Origin: Diabrotica undecimpunctata
Lineage: Eukaryota; Arthropoda; Insecta; Coleoptera; Chrysomelidae
Length of the DNA stretch: 64,000 bases
Reading direction: 5' to 3'
Assembly: GCF_040954645.1 (NCBI RefSeq)
Contig: NC_092809.1
Location: 129,817,914 to 129,881,913, forward strand
The notes under the pieces were generated by a model that searched no databases, was not told the DNA's origin, and worked only from the letters and a program-made list of their open reading frames with translations. Below, one piece after another: positions 46,050-58,109 of the stretch; position 1 is the stretch's first letter; each line of letters opens with the position of its first letter. The position numbers were made by a program, and so were the translations under genes.

Positions 46050-47600
46050 TGATACTAAAAATCATACGAACAAGCTAAATTCCGAGCAACAATGTCGAGC
46101 ATATTAATTTTGAGACCCCAAAAAAGATGCAAAAAAGTTTACCACTTTAACCCCCGGGCTTCCCCCTAAAACCCGCCTCGCAGGGGGGTAAAAACGCAAA
46201 AAAATCAATTTACAAAGAATCTGTACACGGTAGAAAAAAAAATTTTAAATAAAAAATGTAGCTGAGATAATTTTAAACAAAACTGTTAATAAGCATTTTT
46301 TGTGTAGAATGAACCGTTTTCTTAGAAACAACGCTTGAAGCGAAAATTGATTTTGCATGTCAGTTAATGTTCAATAAAATTTGTATCAGCTCGACAGTAA
46401 AAATTCGATATCTTTTGATTCAAGTGACCTATCGACAAAAATCAACATGCGATTGAAAGGTAAAGAGTTCAGCTTTCGTATGCAGTTTTTGTATTTTACC
46501 ACAAATAAACTTGGATTTTATACAGATGTTAAATAAATAAATGTGGCGTGATTTTTGCCATTTTTTATGATTCTCACGAGATCAATACAATCTATCCCTT
46601 TCATTGACTGGTCACTATGAAGTTTCGATTACTAGACTCTAACCTTTAAAACTTATAACATGACATTTTTAGTTTTGAGTTTTGGCAACAAATGTGAGGT
46701 ATTTGAAATATGTTTAAAAAACGCTGGATTTAAACTTTCACTCAACAAACGATCTAAAACATTTAAAACCATTTTTTCAATTACAGTAGTCGTTTGTACG
46801 TTTGTACGTTAGTACGTTTGTCAAAAGAACAAAACTTCTGCAATAAACTACACTCAAAACCGTCTTCTTAAATGCATTTCCCGTGACGTGTGATCGTTTG
46901 TAATGTAAAACATTAAATTCTGCGTTTTTTATTCATATTTCAAATGCCTTATATTTGTTACCACAACTCTAAATTGAAATTTCATGTCATAGGTTTTAAA
47001 AATTAATCTCTAAAAATGGAAATTCTACTACAACTGGTCAATGAAATTGATCAATTGCATTGATCTCACGAGAATCATAAGAAATGCAAAAATCGCGCCA
47101 CGTTAATTTATTTAACACCTTTATAAAAACTGAGTTTATTATCGGCAAAATACAAACACTGCATACGAAAGCTGCACTCTTTGCCTTTAAAACTCATCTT
47201 GGTTTTTGTTGATAGGATGCTTGAAACAAGAGATATCAAATTTTTACCGTCGAGCTGATACAAATTTTATTGAACATTGATTTCGTGCAAGTAACTGACA
47301 TGCAAAATCGACGGTCGCTTCAAGCGTTGTTTCTAAGAGAACGGTTAATTCTACACAGCTAATGATTATAATCATTTTTACTTAAAATTATCTCAGCTAC
47401 ATTTTTTATTTTAAACATTTTTTTCTACGGTGTACAGATCTTGGTATATCGATTTTTTTGTGTTTTTATCCCCCTGCGAGGAGGGTGTTACGGGGGAGCC
47501 CGGGGTAAAAGTGGTAAACTTTTTTGCATCTTTTTTGGTGTCTCAAAATTAATATTCTCCGCAAAATTCAGCTTTTTCGTATGATTTTTAGGGGTCAACT
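46050..47600. mobile_element. Large foldback element, about 1.5 kb
   Basis: Left (about 46108-46760) and right (about 46890-47555) halves are inverted copies along nearly their whole length. Marker blocks are CAAAAAAGATGCAAAAAAGT, GGTAAAGAGTTCAGCTTTCG and AAACGATC on the left, each found reversed on the right. About 130 bases lie in the middle, with GTTTGTACGTTTGTACGTTA. The similarity extends outward to AAAATCATACGAA near 46058 and its reverse near 47588. No open frame of note exists inside. It fits a non-autonomous foldback DNA element. A lone terminus occurs at 8515. Confidence 0.85.
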
Positions 47601-48534
47601 CTGTGACGACTGTACTATTCACAGAAGAATTTGATAAGGTTTTGGAATTGATTTAATGAGCTGACAACATTTTATAGGTCCTGGCTAAGATTATTCTTTC
47701 TTCTATATAAGAAATAAGAACAGTGTACGAGTATATGTTTAACATATAAAATGTATAACAATGCGCAGTTACACATGAAGTCAGAGGTTAATAATGGTTT
47801 GATCCAGGGATGCTGTATAAAATATGTCCTAATATAAACATAATGTCCTACGACCCTTAAAACCCGAGTTAGCCCTTATTTTTTTAAAAATTTACCGGGG
47901 TTTTGCTTATAAACAATAAAAATTTTTAAAAGAACCATTTTATTTGAAATATTAAGAATTCAAGTTTAGAACAAAAAATACGAACGATTTCGTTAAGATT
48001 TAAGAATTCTTAAGAATCCAAATTTATAAAAGTCGCAATATTTCCGGTTATAATCAACGAAAACTGATGTTTTTTGTTTTAATTTGGGGTAACTCGTGGC
48101 ATAGATCATAAAAATACATTTAGTTTTATTTTAAATGAAATGATATTTTTAAGTTAAATGATTTAATTTGATAAAATAAGCCTTTTTCTTTAATTTAGTG
48201 CTTTCAGAATCACAGGTGTAAAAGCTTTTTGAGATCAACCATTTCAATTTTAAAATAACTATTAAGTGAAACTTCTAGAAATTTTTAATGCTGAATATTA
48301 GTAATATTACCTTATTCTCATGCGAAATCAAAGTTTTTTGTGCATTTTCAGAAAAGTTAGCCTTAATAATGTATTAAAATTGTGTTTACTGTGAACAAGT
48401 ACATATTATAAACACACAAGTAGGTTTTTTAACTTATTTGTGCTCCTTGACAACGTGTAACTTTTTATAACCTAGTTGACCTGTTGACTGACTGATTGAC
48501 ATCTCTGCCTTCACTGCTAGTGCTGCCAACCTAA
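47601..48534. other. No gene seen
   Basis: Holds the dispersed repeat at 48005-48115 (listed separately). The rest is AT-rich. Confidence 0.4.
48005..48115 (+). repeat. Dispersed repeat shared with 29200-29305
   Basis: See the copy at 29200. Shared blocks are ATTTATAAAAGTCGCAATAT and TAATCAACGAAAA. Confidence 0.7.
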
Positions 48535-49060
48535 GCGATATGATACATTCCCTTTTTACTCCGTAAATCTAGAAGCCTTGATCATTCTCCTATCTGATCT
48601 AGTTTGAGGTCGAATCTCACTTTCACTACTATCACTTGAACTATTAATATCATTATGGGAATTGTTATCAAGTTTGTCTGGTGATGTATTAGACATGGTT
48701 TATCAGATTCTCTAGCAGGCAATTCTAAACTAGGATGAAATTCAGGATGAGTATTAAAAAAGGATGTGGAGAAGATTTTATAAACGATGAGTTTCTTCTA
48801 TATTCATTATTTTCGAAATCCTTTACAATATATGACCTAGGACTCTCATGTTTATCTATAATTTCTGCGAGCACCCAAACCCTGTCTTTTTAAGCACTAC
48901 ACTTTGTCTGTTATAAAACCCATCTCTTTCCTTGGCCTGTATATCATAAGAATGTTTCCTCTCTATCCTTTTTTTATTTTATCTTCCACTGTAGGTTTGT
49001 CCTCTAAGATTTTACTGCATACTGGTAATGTTCTTCTTAACAGTCTCAAGGTATTTTTGC
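48535..49060 (-). pseudogene. Ty3/Gypsy-type pol C-terminal fragment
   Basis: The minus strand, near 48850-49040, reads LPVCSKILEDKPTVEDKIKK and YDIQAKERDGFYNRQSVVLK, then DRVWVLAEIIDKHESPRSYI, VKDFENNEYRRNSSFIKSSP, the integrase C-terminal segment of Gypsy-type retroelements (VW.PA.I..K...PRSY.V...G..YRRNR). A degraded tail with MSNTSPDKLDNNSHNDINSS and IRPQTRSDRR follows near 48560-48690. No LTR, protease or RT was found. It is a broken remnant of an endogenous retroelement. Confidence 0.65.
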
Positions 49061-49869
49061 AATAATTAAGCAAAAAATTAACAAAAATAGCTTTACAAAC
49101 CCTCATTTTAAATGATTTTCTATTCTAATATATGTTACGTAGTTAGTGTTTATACAGGGTGGTCCTTAAGTAATTGTACAAAAAGAAACAGTAGATTCAT
49201 CACTTTAAAATATTACGATTTAAGCCAACTTGTTTTAATAAAATGTTGATGTGAAGAAAGATACAGGGTGTTAAAGTTGAAATTTAAAATTTTATTTTTC
49301 ACTATAACTTTCACATTTGTAAATATTTATGGATAAAAATTTACAATTGGATGCTTTTGAGAAGAAGGAATTATAATTTGATAATTACATTGATGTAGCT
49401 GATAGAGGGAGCCACATATGCCATATATGTGGCATAAATTTGCTCTTAACTTTTTTGCTCTTTAAGTTACCTCTATTTGTGGTAAAAAATATTAAATATA
49501 CAATATTTTAACAAAAAAGGTATATTTGTTAATAACTTTAAAACTCAACAGTTTTCGAGATAATCGCATTTTACAAATCAGCTCCAGAATTCTGATTTAA
49601 CGCAATTACTCCAGGCAATGAAGGGAAAATGGACAAAAACATCAATACTTCTGAATTTTCGTATGAAATACCTTTAACTTTAGGTTAATAGTTAACGAAA
49701 TATTAAATAAAATAAATATATCAGTAGGATAATTAATAATAGGATTTGACAAAATAATAGGATAATAGGATTTTACATCAAACATTTTACGTTTTATATT
49801 AAATTAGTTAATTAATAAATAGTTACTAAACTATTAAATTAACTTTATTAAATAATATTAAAATTTTTG

Positions 49870-50793
49870 TCAAAGTAAGTGTTTGATATGTCCACCATTT
49901 TCTTCAATGCATTTGTCAATACATTCCATAAAAGGTCGTCTCATATTAAATAGCATCATTGGTTCAAAAGAAACATTGCTGTAGTATTTATTTCTTCCCA
50001 TAGTTGATTGCGAATGTTTATGGGATTCTTATAGACACGTTGTTTCAATGCATCCCATACACCAAAATCGAGCGGATTAAATTATGGGCTACGTGGTGGC
50101 CAAGGAAAATGGCTACCACGACCAATCCAACGTTAAGGAAAGTTGGTATTTAAGTATGTTCTCACTGTCCTCGTATAATGTAGTGATGCACCATCTTGCA
50201 CAAACCACATATTTTACCTTAAGTTTAAAGGCAATTCTTCCAACAAAAAAATAAAATCGTTTTGTAAAAAATGTAAATAGTTCTCACCATTTAAATTACG
50301 AGGTAACTCGCATGGCCCTAAAAAATTATTTCAAATGATTCCACATGATACGTTTATTTGAAATTCATGTTGAAAATACCTTTCTTTTTTAACATAAGGA
50401 TATTCAGTATCCCAGAAATGATTGTTCCTTAAATTAAAAACACCATGACCTGCAAATGTAGCTTCGTCCGTAAATCATATTCAATCGACCAAAGAATGGT
50501 AAAAATTTTGCCTGTTTCGGATATCATTTGCAAATCTGCATCTTAAAGGTAAATCTGCTGGTAATAGATTTTGCACAGATGTAAAATGGTAAGGGTGAAA
50601 ATGCTCACGGTGTAGGATCTTTAAAACTACTTACGTAGGTACTTACTTGAGAATCGTCGTCAACGCGAACCATCTTCTTGATCAGGAGTAATGATTTTCT
50701 GTTTATATATATACTTAAATATTCCCTTTCCGCTGCACGCCAGTTATAGTATTGCTGACAATAAATAATAGCAATCATATCTCTCATATCCAT
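49870..50793 (-). pseudogene. Mariner-like DDE transposase, decayed
   Basis: Starts MDMRDMIAIIYCQQYYNWRA, then a helix-turn-helix-like N terminus that degrades. After a shift, HREHFHPYHFTSVQNLLPAD and LRCRFANDIRNRQNFYHSLV precede FTDEATFAGHGVFNLRNNHF (first catalytic Asp). FQINVSCGII, ENYLHFLQNDFIFLLEELPL and MWFVQDGASLHYTRTVRTYL (second Asp) follow. The last part reads WIGRGSHFPWPPRSP, then NPLDFGVWDALKQRVYKNPI (third acidic site). The natural stop follows GGHIKHLL near 49870. At least five stops and shifts; inactive. Confidence 0.85.
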
Positions 50794-51404
50794 ATTGGAA
50801 AAATTATTGCTTTATATAATAATTATTATAATAATTATGCTTTTCTTTAATCAACCAAAATAAACTAGATATTACAAAAATCACTGATTAAACGAAACAA
50901 GATTTATTTTTAGTTGTCAAAGTCATACGTAACATCAGCCTACTATGTTAAAATTGCCCGTAAGGCATTGAGGTTGTCTACTGACATCAAAACTGGCTTC
51001 AAAAAAAAGTGGTAGGTACATTGGCTGGCACTATAGACTAGCACGAAGCTTCGTACTGTGTTTTCTATATTTTTAAAATTTAAATAATATTTTTAAAATT
51101 TAATAAAGTAATTTTATTATTTACTTATTATTTATATTTGAAACAAATTATGTTATATTAAAATATTCAATAAATCATTATGTTTACTAGTAGCGCCACC
51201 TGCTAACGTATCAACAAAGCATACGTTGTTTACTTCTGACAGACCCGTCAAAATCAGACTAAATTTTAAATTGTTAATAAAATATAAATTTGATATTTGA
51301 TCAATAATTTGATAGTAAATTTAATTGTTATATAAAATAAATGCGATGTTTAAAAATAAAATTTGATTATAGTTTGAAAGGAATTTATTAACAACTAACG
51401 TTAA

Positions 51405-51575
51405 AAAATATATGATGACTAGAAACGAATTGATGGAGAGTAGTATATCGATGTGAAGACCGGTATTTCGTGACGCCACTCGTGACGCCATCTCGTGGTG
51501 CTTCTTCCGTGACGCTCGCCTCAGAATTTTACTATAGAGAAAAAGTAATACAACGCTAGTACAGAAGCGATAGAG
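51405..51575 (+). repeat. Dispersed repeat shared with 34210-34370
   Basis: Copy inside the mariner-like element, near the right inverted repeat. It has an extra GAAGACCGGTATTTCG-type insertion compared with 34210. Its position shows it entered after or with the transposon. Confidence 0.7.
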
Positions 51576-52215
51576 AAAGGTTTTAGAAAATTGTAAACAT
51601 GATGACAGCCAACGTCTGAATACGGACACGGCACCTAAAGAAGAAGATAGAAGTTTCGCTCCAATAAGACAGTTAGCAGCCATAAAAAAGCATTTTTCGA
51701 TGTTACATCACCATCTTTAAGTTGTTTTTATAGAAATAAACTATTAATAATTATGCTTATCCACAGGTATTCGAAATTATTATGCAGCTGATTTATAAAA
51801 TGCGATTATCTCGAAAACTGTTGAGTTTTGAAGTTATTAAGAAGTAAACCTTTTTTTATTAAAATAATGTATTTTTAATATGTTTTTACAAAAATAGCGT
51901 TAACTTGAAGAGCAAAAAAGTTAAGCGCAAATTTATGCCACATATGTGGCATATGTGGCGCCCTCTATCAGCTACATTAAAGTATGCACAAAATTATTAT
52001 TTTTCATACTCAAGAGCACCCAGTTGTAAATTTTTACATATAAATGTTTATAAACATGAAAGTTATAGCGAAAAATAAAATTTTAAATTTCCGCTTTAAC
52101 ACCCTGTATCTTTCTTAACATCCACATTTTATTAAAGCAAGCTGGCTTAAATCGTAATATTTAAAAGTGTAGAATCTACTGTTTCTTTTTGTACAATTAC
52201 TTAAGGATCACCCCG

Positions 52216-52984
52216 TATATAGTTTATAAGTAAAAAATGGCGTTTCATCTTTTGCATATTTTGCTTATTACATAAATATGGTTATCAGCAAATTTATCAT
52301 AAGCATTTGTTATTATACATACCTCTATCAAAGAGTGGCACGAAAGAAGCTTTTTATTTGTTAATTTCTCTGATCTAATATTTATATAGCCCACAGTTGT
52401 GCTTATCCAGTTGGTCACCCAGTACAATTTCCAAGGGAAAGCTCAATCCTTCTAAAGTTCTATAAATTTACAGAGCAGTCCTCGTATAAACTTTATAGTT
52501 TTCATTTTCTCCCGATAAAATTAAAAACTAGTGCTAATTTAAACGATACTACTAAATCCAATTTAAGTATTTGCAATATTAAGGCTGTAGATTTGTAGAT
52601 CCACTTACTATGCTATACTAACGTGGCACGTTAATGAGCACTTTTTGTCCCACTGGACCAGTTTTTTCTTAAACGATAAACATATATTCGGTCAAATTAT
52701 AAGTGTATTAGGGATGTGGTTAATAAAAGTATGGTTTTATTGTGCGGCGATTAAAGCAGTAGAAATTACAGATGAATTACATATAATAACAATCAAAAAC
52801 GAGAAAGTTTTAGAAGTTAGATATAGATTTTTCGAAAGTTGTTTATACACGGAGTTATATGTTTAAAATTTTTTTTTTAAAATAATATCATAACAGCGAG
52901 GAAGCGATATATAAATTTTGGTTTATTTCACCTATTCAACCTACATAAAAATATTAAAGAAATGGCAGGGCTGCAAAAAAGAAA
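52216..52984. other. No gene seen
   Basis: AT-rich. A 73-codon + frame (52645-52866) has no recognisable motif. Confidence 0.35.
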
Positions 52985-53510
52985 TCACAGCACAACTCTT
53001 TTAGATAAAAATGGAAATACTATGATAACGACCGACGAAAAGCTAAAACGATAGAAAGAATATATGGAAGAGCTCTTTGACGACGAAAGAGGAAACCTAC
53101 AAGACATATCTTTCGACGACAGAGAAACAAGTATAGAAATTACAAAGGAAGAAATATTGTATGTACTAAAGAACACCAGAAACGGAAAAAGCCTCAGAAA
53201 AAGATCAACTGCCTATTGATATCCTTAAAATAATAGTAAATGAGTACATGGATGTCCTCTTGAAGCTCCTTAATGAAATTTATCAGTCGGGTGACATACC
53301 CAATGAATGGTTGACCTCAATATTTATTTGTCTCCCGAAAAAGAAAAATACTAGACAATACACCGACCACCTCACCATAAGCCTGATCAGACATTTAAAA
53401 TGTTTTTAAAGATCATCCATAAACGCATTTACCAAATACTTGATATGGATATTGAAGAAACCCAATTTGGATTCCGTAGAGGCGTAGGCGTACTGACTAG
53501 TACGCAATAA
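52985..53510 (+). pseudogene. RTE-like LINE linker and RT start
   Basis: Reads TTLLDKNGNTMITTDEKLKR then EYMEELFDDERGNLQDISFD, EITKEEILYVLKNTRNGKS, PIDILKIIVNEYMDVLLKLL, NEIYQSGDIPNEWLTSIFIC and KKKNTRQYTDH, then FLKIIHKRIYQILDMDIEET and QFGFRRG near 53470. These are RT motifs 1 and 2 of the family. The sequence ends abruptly before the catalytic box. Several stops and shifts. Confidence 0.85.
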
Positions 53511-53599
53511 AAAAAAGTACGGTTCAGTTCTATAAAAAGGTGTAATATCACACAAGCCTTGTAAGTCAGTTGGTCGAGTTACCATGGAAACGAATTAAC

Positions 53600-55382
53600 A
53601 GACGTTATTTTGACAAATTAAAAATTATTAATCTGTCATTGTAAATATAGTGGTAATTTAAATACAGATAAATAAAATGAGTTCATCGAATAGTGAAGAT
53701 GAATTTAGTAGCACACCACCCAATATTATAATATTATGCAGTTAGCTGCGAACACTACCGAGAACCTATTACCAGAAAAATCTAGAGGAAGATATGAAAA
53801 GCTATATCAGCAATTTATGGATTGGCGTACAACAAATAATGTAAATTCATTTTCTGAAAACGTACTCTTGGCTTATTTTGGAGAAATCGCTTAGAAATTT
53901 AAACCATCCTCATTATGGGCAATATATTCTATGCTAAGAAGTGTTATAACTTTGAAAAATAATGTTAATATTGAAAATTACCCGAAATTGCGAGCTTATC
54001 TAAAAAGACAATCAGAAGGTTTTAAAAACAAAAAATCTAAAATTTTACATCCTGATGAAATAAAACTTTTTAAATGGAGCTCTTGATGTACAGTACTTGT
54101 TAATAAAGGTATGTTATTTAAAAGTATAACATAAATGTGCCTACTTATAATACTTTTATTTTAAGGTTATTGCAATTATTGGAATATGTGGAGCTTGTAG
54201 GAAACAAGAGTTAAAAAATCTTAAAATTTGTGACATTAATGATTTAAGTACCATGTTATTGGTTAAAATTCCTACGAAAATAAAAATATGTAGATCTTTC
54301 GTTATTTCCGGAAATTTCTATAAAATCTGCAAACAGTATATAGAAATTCGACTACAGATTAGCGATGCGCAAATAAATAAATTTTTTCTTAATTATCAAA
54401 GAGGTAAATGTGAAAAGAGGTGGTCGGATTAGTTAAACAAAATAGGCGGTGTTCCTAAACAAATAGCCGAATATTTAAGTTACCACATCCCAAAATGTAC
54501 ACAGGTCACTGTTTAAGACGAACTTCTGCCACTATTTTGATAGATGCCGGTGGTGATTTAATGGCTCTTAAACGACATGGCGGATGGAAATCTTCAACAA
54601 TGGCCGAAGGATATGTCGATGAGTCAATAAATAATAAGACGTCAACAGCCAATAGAATTATAAATTTAATTGAAAGTAATTTACAGACCTTTACATACAC
54701 TGAAGAGAGTGTTCACTTTACATACCTTCACTAAAATGAAGAGAGTGTTCTGCGGAAGAGATTTGAGCCTTGAAATGAAACTTCGCCTGATGAGATGTTA
54801 CGTACTTTCTGTGCTGTTCTACGGAATGGAGTCATGGACGTTGAAAAAGATTGATACCAAAAAATTAGAGGCATTTGAACTGTGGATGTATCGCAGAATC
54901 CTGAGAATATCATGGACCGAGAGAGTCACAAATGTCGAGGTCTTGAGAAGAATGAATAAAGAAAAGGAAGTCATATTTACGATCAAAAAACGAAAACTGC
55001 AATACTTGGGACACATTACAAGAGGCGAAAGATATGAACTGCTTCGAATAATTATGCAAGGGAAAATAGCAGGAAAAAGGTCCATAGGAAGAAGACGAAA
55101 CTCCTGGCTAAAGAATCTACGGGAATGGTATAGCTGTAGCAGCAACGAATTGTTTCGGTCAGCAGTTTCGAAAATACGTATAGCCCTGATGATCGCCAAC
55201 CTTCGGAACGAAGATGGCACTTGAAGAAGAAGACATACACTGAAAATACCAATGTTCAAAAAGAACACACCGTACAGTTTACGTCATCTCACCATTCACC
55301 ACGTATTGAACAACCGCCAAACTCGGATAAGGGTATAGTTATAAATAATTGCCAAAATTTTACGATTAATTATTATAAATAA
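53600..55382 (+). pseudogene. Crypton-type tyrosine recombinase with intron, broken by LINE
   Basis: MSSSNSEDEFSSTPPN opens at about 53677. Then MQLAANTTENLLPEKSRGRY, MDWRTTNNVNSFSENVLLAY, WAIYSMLRSVITLKNNVNIE and LRAYLKRQSEGFKNKKSKIL follow. A 57-base intron (54109-54165, GTATGT to TTTTAAG) joins GALDVQYLLIK to VIAIIGICGACRKQELKNLK in phase. The catalytic domain reads FFLNYQRGKCEKRW, MYTGHCLRRTSATILIDAGG (HxxR), LKRHGGWKSS and AEGYVDES (Tyr). A LINE at 54705-55232 splits the end, and TYTENTNVQKEHTVQFTSSH to IVINNCQNFTINYYK resumes after it. Stops and a shift before the intron make it inactive. Related recombinases are known from Cryptons and domesticated vertebrate genes. Confidence 0.8.
54705..55232 (+). 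mobile_element. Young 5'-truncated LINE inserted in the Crypton
   Basis: From 54727 the frame reads TKMKRVFCGRDLSLEMKLRL, SVLFYGMESWTLKKIDTKKL, AFELWMYRRILRISWTERVT, NEVLRRMN-type text, FTIKKRKLQYLGHITRGERY and KNLREWYSCSSNELFRSAVS, to LMIANLRNEDGT and stop at 55224. It is nearly identical in DNA to 31629-32102, so both are recent. ACATACACTGAA occurs at 54693-54704 and 55233-55244, a 12-base target duplication. The 22 bases 54705-54726 before the LINE match neither flank in place and partly copy GAGAGTGTTC from the LINE itself. Tail GAAGAAGA. Confidence 0.92.
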
Positions 55383-55834
55383 ATGTTTAATTTTTTTATT
55401 ATATTTTTTAATATTTTTTTGTTATATAAATAAAAGTTACTTGTTATACTTTTTATTTTGATAAATGAAAATAATCGTAAAAAAAGTATAGTACACAACT
55501 TGAGTTGTAAGCTTATTACATGCTTATTTTCCCCTTTTATTTACAAAAAGTTAAGTGGCACCTTTTTTCTATCTTCATCTACTTTTCTATGATAACCTTG
55601 CATACATTTCTCTCTACCTATTTCTATATCGATCTATTTATTTATCTTATCCTATCTTATCTTTGATAATTTCTTTTGTTATACAACATACCGATTCGAA
55701 AAGCTAGTTTTGAACCCACGACTCGCTCTCCACCAACCATCTGGCTGTTGTTTGCAGTATATCCCTTGGTGACCTTTATAGCAACATCCAAAAAAGTTTA
55801 CGCATGGTATATTACCTTACCATAAAGGATATTG
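55383..55834. other. No gene seen
   Basis: AT-rich sequence between two elements. Confidence 0.4.
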
Positions 55835-57245
55835 TTTTCATTCAACAAAATACCTTGGGTATATTTTGATCATAGGCTTACATGTAATACTCACATTCTG
55901 AAAACCACACAGAAAGCTACTATGTCCCTGGGCAGATGTAGAAGAATGTGCGGTAAGAATTGGGGACTTAACCCCAAAATGACTCTATGGTTATACATAA
56001 GGGTTATTAGACCCATGATAACCTATGGCTCGGTGACGTGGTGGACAAAGACGCAGCAAGTGGGAGCAATAAGCCTGCTAGGTAATACACTAGCATGCCT
56101 GTGTATTACGGGGGCCATAAAAACAACTCCTACTGCATCGTTGGAAGTCCTGATGAATATACCACCATTTCATATCTTTATACAGGGCGAAGCCAGATCA
56201 GTGATGCACAGATTAATCCATAGTCAGCGACATATAAGCTATGAGTGCTAGCTAAGCGACTAATCGAGGAGCTAAAAGCCGATATTGTGATGGGGAAACC
56301 TGTCGATGTAACAGCTACGAGATATAGCTTTACCAACAACAAGTTCAGAATTAAGGTACCAGGCAGGGAAGACTGGAATAAATGTGTACCCATACAAGCT
56401 GCTGCTACCTGGTACACGGATGGCTGAAAAATGTCGAAGGGTGTGGGAGCCGGCATAGAAAGGACAAATCAAGGGATACATTTACCGGTAAGTCTATCTA
56501 AGGATGTGACAGTTTTCCAGACGGAAATAACGGCAATCCATCACTGCGTGGAAGAAATAGAAAGGCAGAAAAGAATGTTCTGTTCAGTTGCCATCTTCAC
56601 GGATAGTCAGGCAGCGCTTAAGGCACTCAATTCTGTAGAGGTCAATTCTAAGCTAGTATGGGATTGCATGTATGCCCTAAATAAACTAGAAGACCGTAGC
56701 AAGGTTACGGTAGCCTGGGTACCTGGCCACGAGGGTCACAAATGCAATGTAAAAGCAGATGAAATGGCCAAACAAGGCTCATCAATGCCATTCATTAGAC
56801 CGGAACCCTTCTGCGGCGTTGCAAAGTCAGTAACAAAAACGGCTACAAGGAAGTGAATAGCTCACAAATCTCTAGAATGGTGGAGATATTCACCAGGACA
56901 AAGACAGGCGAAACAGTTCATTAGAGAGCATTTGCCAAAATTTACGGCAGACCTAATAAGCAAAGACAGGAAAACAGTCAAAGCCGTAGCAGGTCTTCTA
57001 ACAGGGCACTGTAAGCTGAATAGGCATTTGAAGCTGATGGGATTATGAGATGATGACCTGTGCAGATTCTGTCACCTCGAAGAAGAAACAGCAGAGCACA
57101 TTTTACGCCAGTGTGACAGTCTGGCAAGTGTGCGGTTCTTTGCATTAGGAGAAGAAAATCCACCGGCAAATAGCTACATGGAAGGTACAGTCTCGAAGCT
57201 ACTAGACTTTATAAAAAGTGTCAGACTAGAGTATGTTATCTAGTA
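55835..57245 (+). pseudogene. I-superfamily LINE: thumb, RNase H and zinc-knuckle tail
   Basis: A 139-codon frame reads WVYFDHRLTCNTHILKTTQK, MTLWLYIRVIRPMITYGSVT and LACLCITGAIKTTPTASLEV, the end of RT. RNase H follows: TWYTDG then a stop in place of the Ser, VFQTEITAIHHCVEEIERQK (Glu), VAIFTDSQAALKALNSVEVN (Asp) and VPGHEGHKCNVKADEMAKQG (last Asp/His region). The tail has AVAGLLTGHCKLNRHLKLMG and CRFCHLEEETAEHILRQCDS, ending near 57241. About three stops interrupt otherwise open frames, so the copy is moderately young. 5' truncated, no YADD. Confidence 0.88.
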
Positions 57246-58109
57246 CTAGAGGACCACAATAGATCTGAAAAGGTCGCACTGGAATAGGCCTAAAAGCCAC
57301 CTCTTTAAATCTAATCTAGTTTGGTACTAATAGTGACAAAAAACAATATTCAGTAAATTTATGCAACAAACATGCATAAACGTCTAATTTTACTGCACAT
57401 TCTCTTTTGAAGAATCTAGTTTCGATTGTACATGAATGACCCACTAGTACGGTTCGTTCCTCCATGACCAGAGTTAGAGAAATAACCATTTATATTTTAT
57501 AGGATTTTTATTGGATTTGCTTCTTGAACTTCCTGGTATTTTAAAATAAATTTACACTTTTAAAATTGTTGCTACTAAATGCTAGCAGATTGACAATTGA
57601 AATGTTGATTTGATTTTCGTTCTCATAGTAACGCATAGTTAAGTACTGAACATTTTTAGGCCAAACCTCGTAGTTAACGATTTACCGTTGTTTTATTACT
57701 TTTAGATTGTCCATAAATATTAATTACTATGAGAAATTCAATCTTCTTCTCAACGATTCAATTGTATTCGGTAGTAACGTTTACGCCATTGGGTAAACAG
57801 TTAAAAATAAACAACACTTAATCAAAAGACAAGCGATAATTATTTTCACATTTACTGAGGTCACGTACCCGTTTTGTTAATCATAATGTGAAAAATTATC
57901 GTTATCATATCAAACAATAACATGAGTCAGTGAACGTTTAAAGGGGACCCAGTTATATCAACTTTCCATATGTTTTGGAAATTATTAGGGCACATAATAA
58001 ATACTACTTCAAAGGTGTTAAATATTTTATTTGTTATAGATAACAAACAAGTATGTGACAATAGTTTTGAAAAAACTCGTTTCGTCTCGTGTCTTTATCC
58101 ACTATGTAT
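57246..58109. other. No gene seen
   Basis: AT-rich sequence without a supported open frame. Confidence 0.4.

Larger units (their letters stand above)
49155..52215. mobile_element. Mariner-like transposon with 430-bp inverted repeats
   Basis: The left end CAGGGTGGTCCTTAAGTAAT at 49155 and the reverse of it near 52215 (TTAAGGATCACCCCG) are each flanked outward by TA, the usual target duplication. The inverted repeats run 49155-49583 and 51786-52215, about 430 bases and about 85-90% alike by eye. Inside is a decayed transposase on the minus strand (49870-50793). A second CAGGGTG/CACCCTG pair lies inside the repeats at 49264 and 52106. A 170-base dispersed repeat sits at 51405-51575. The total is 3061 bases. 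Confidence 0.85.
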
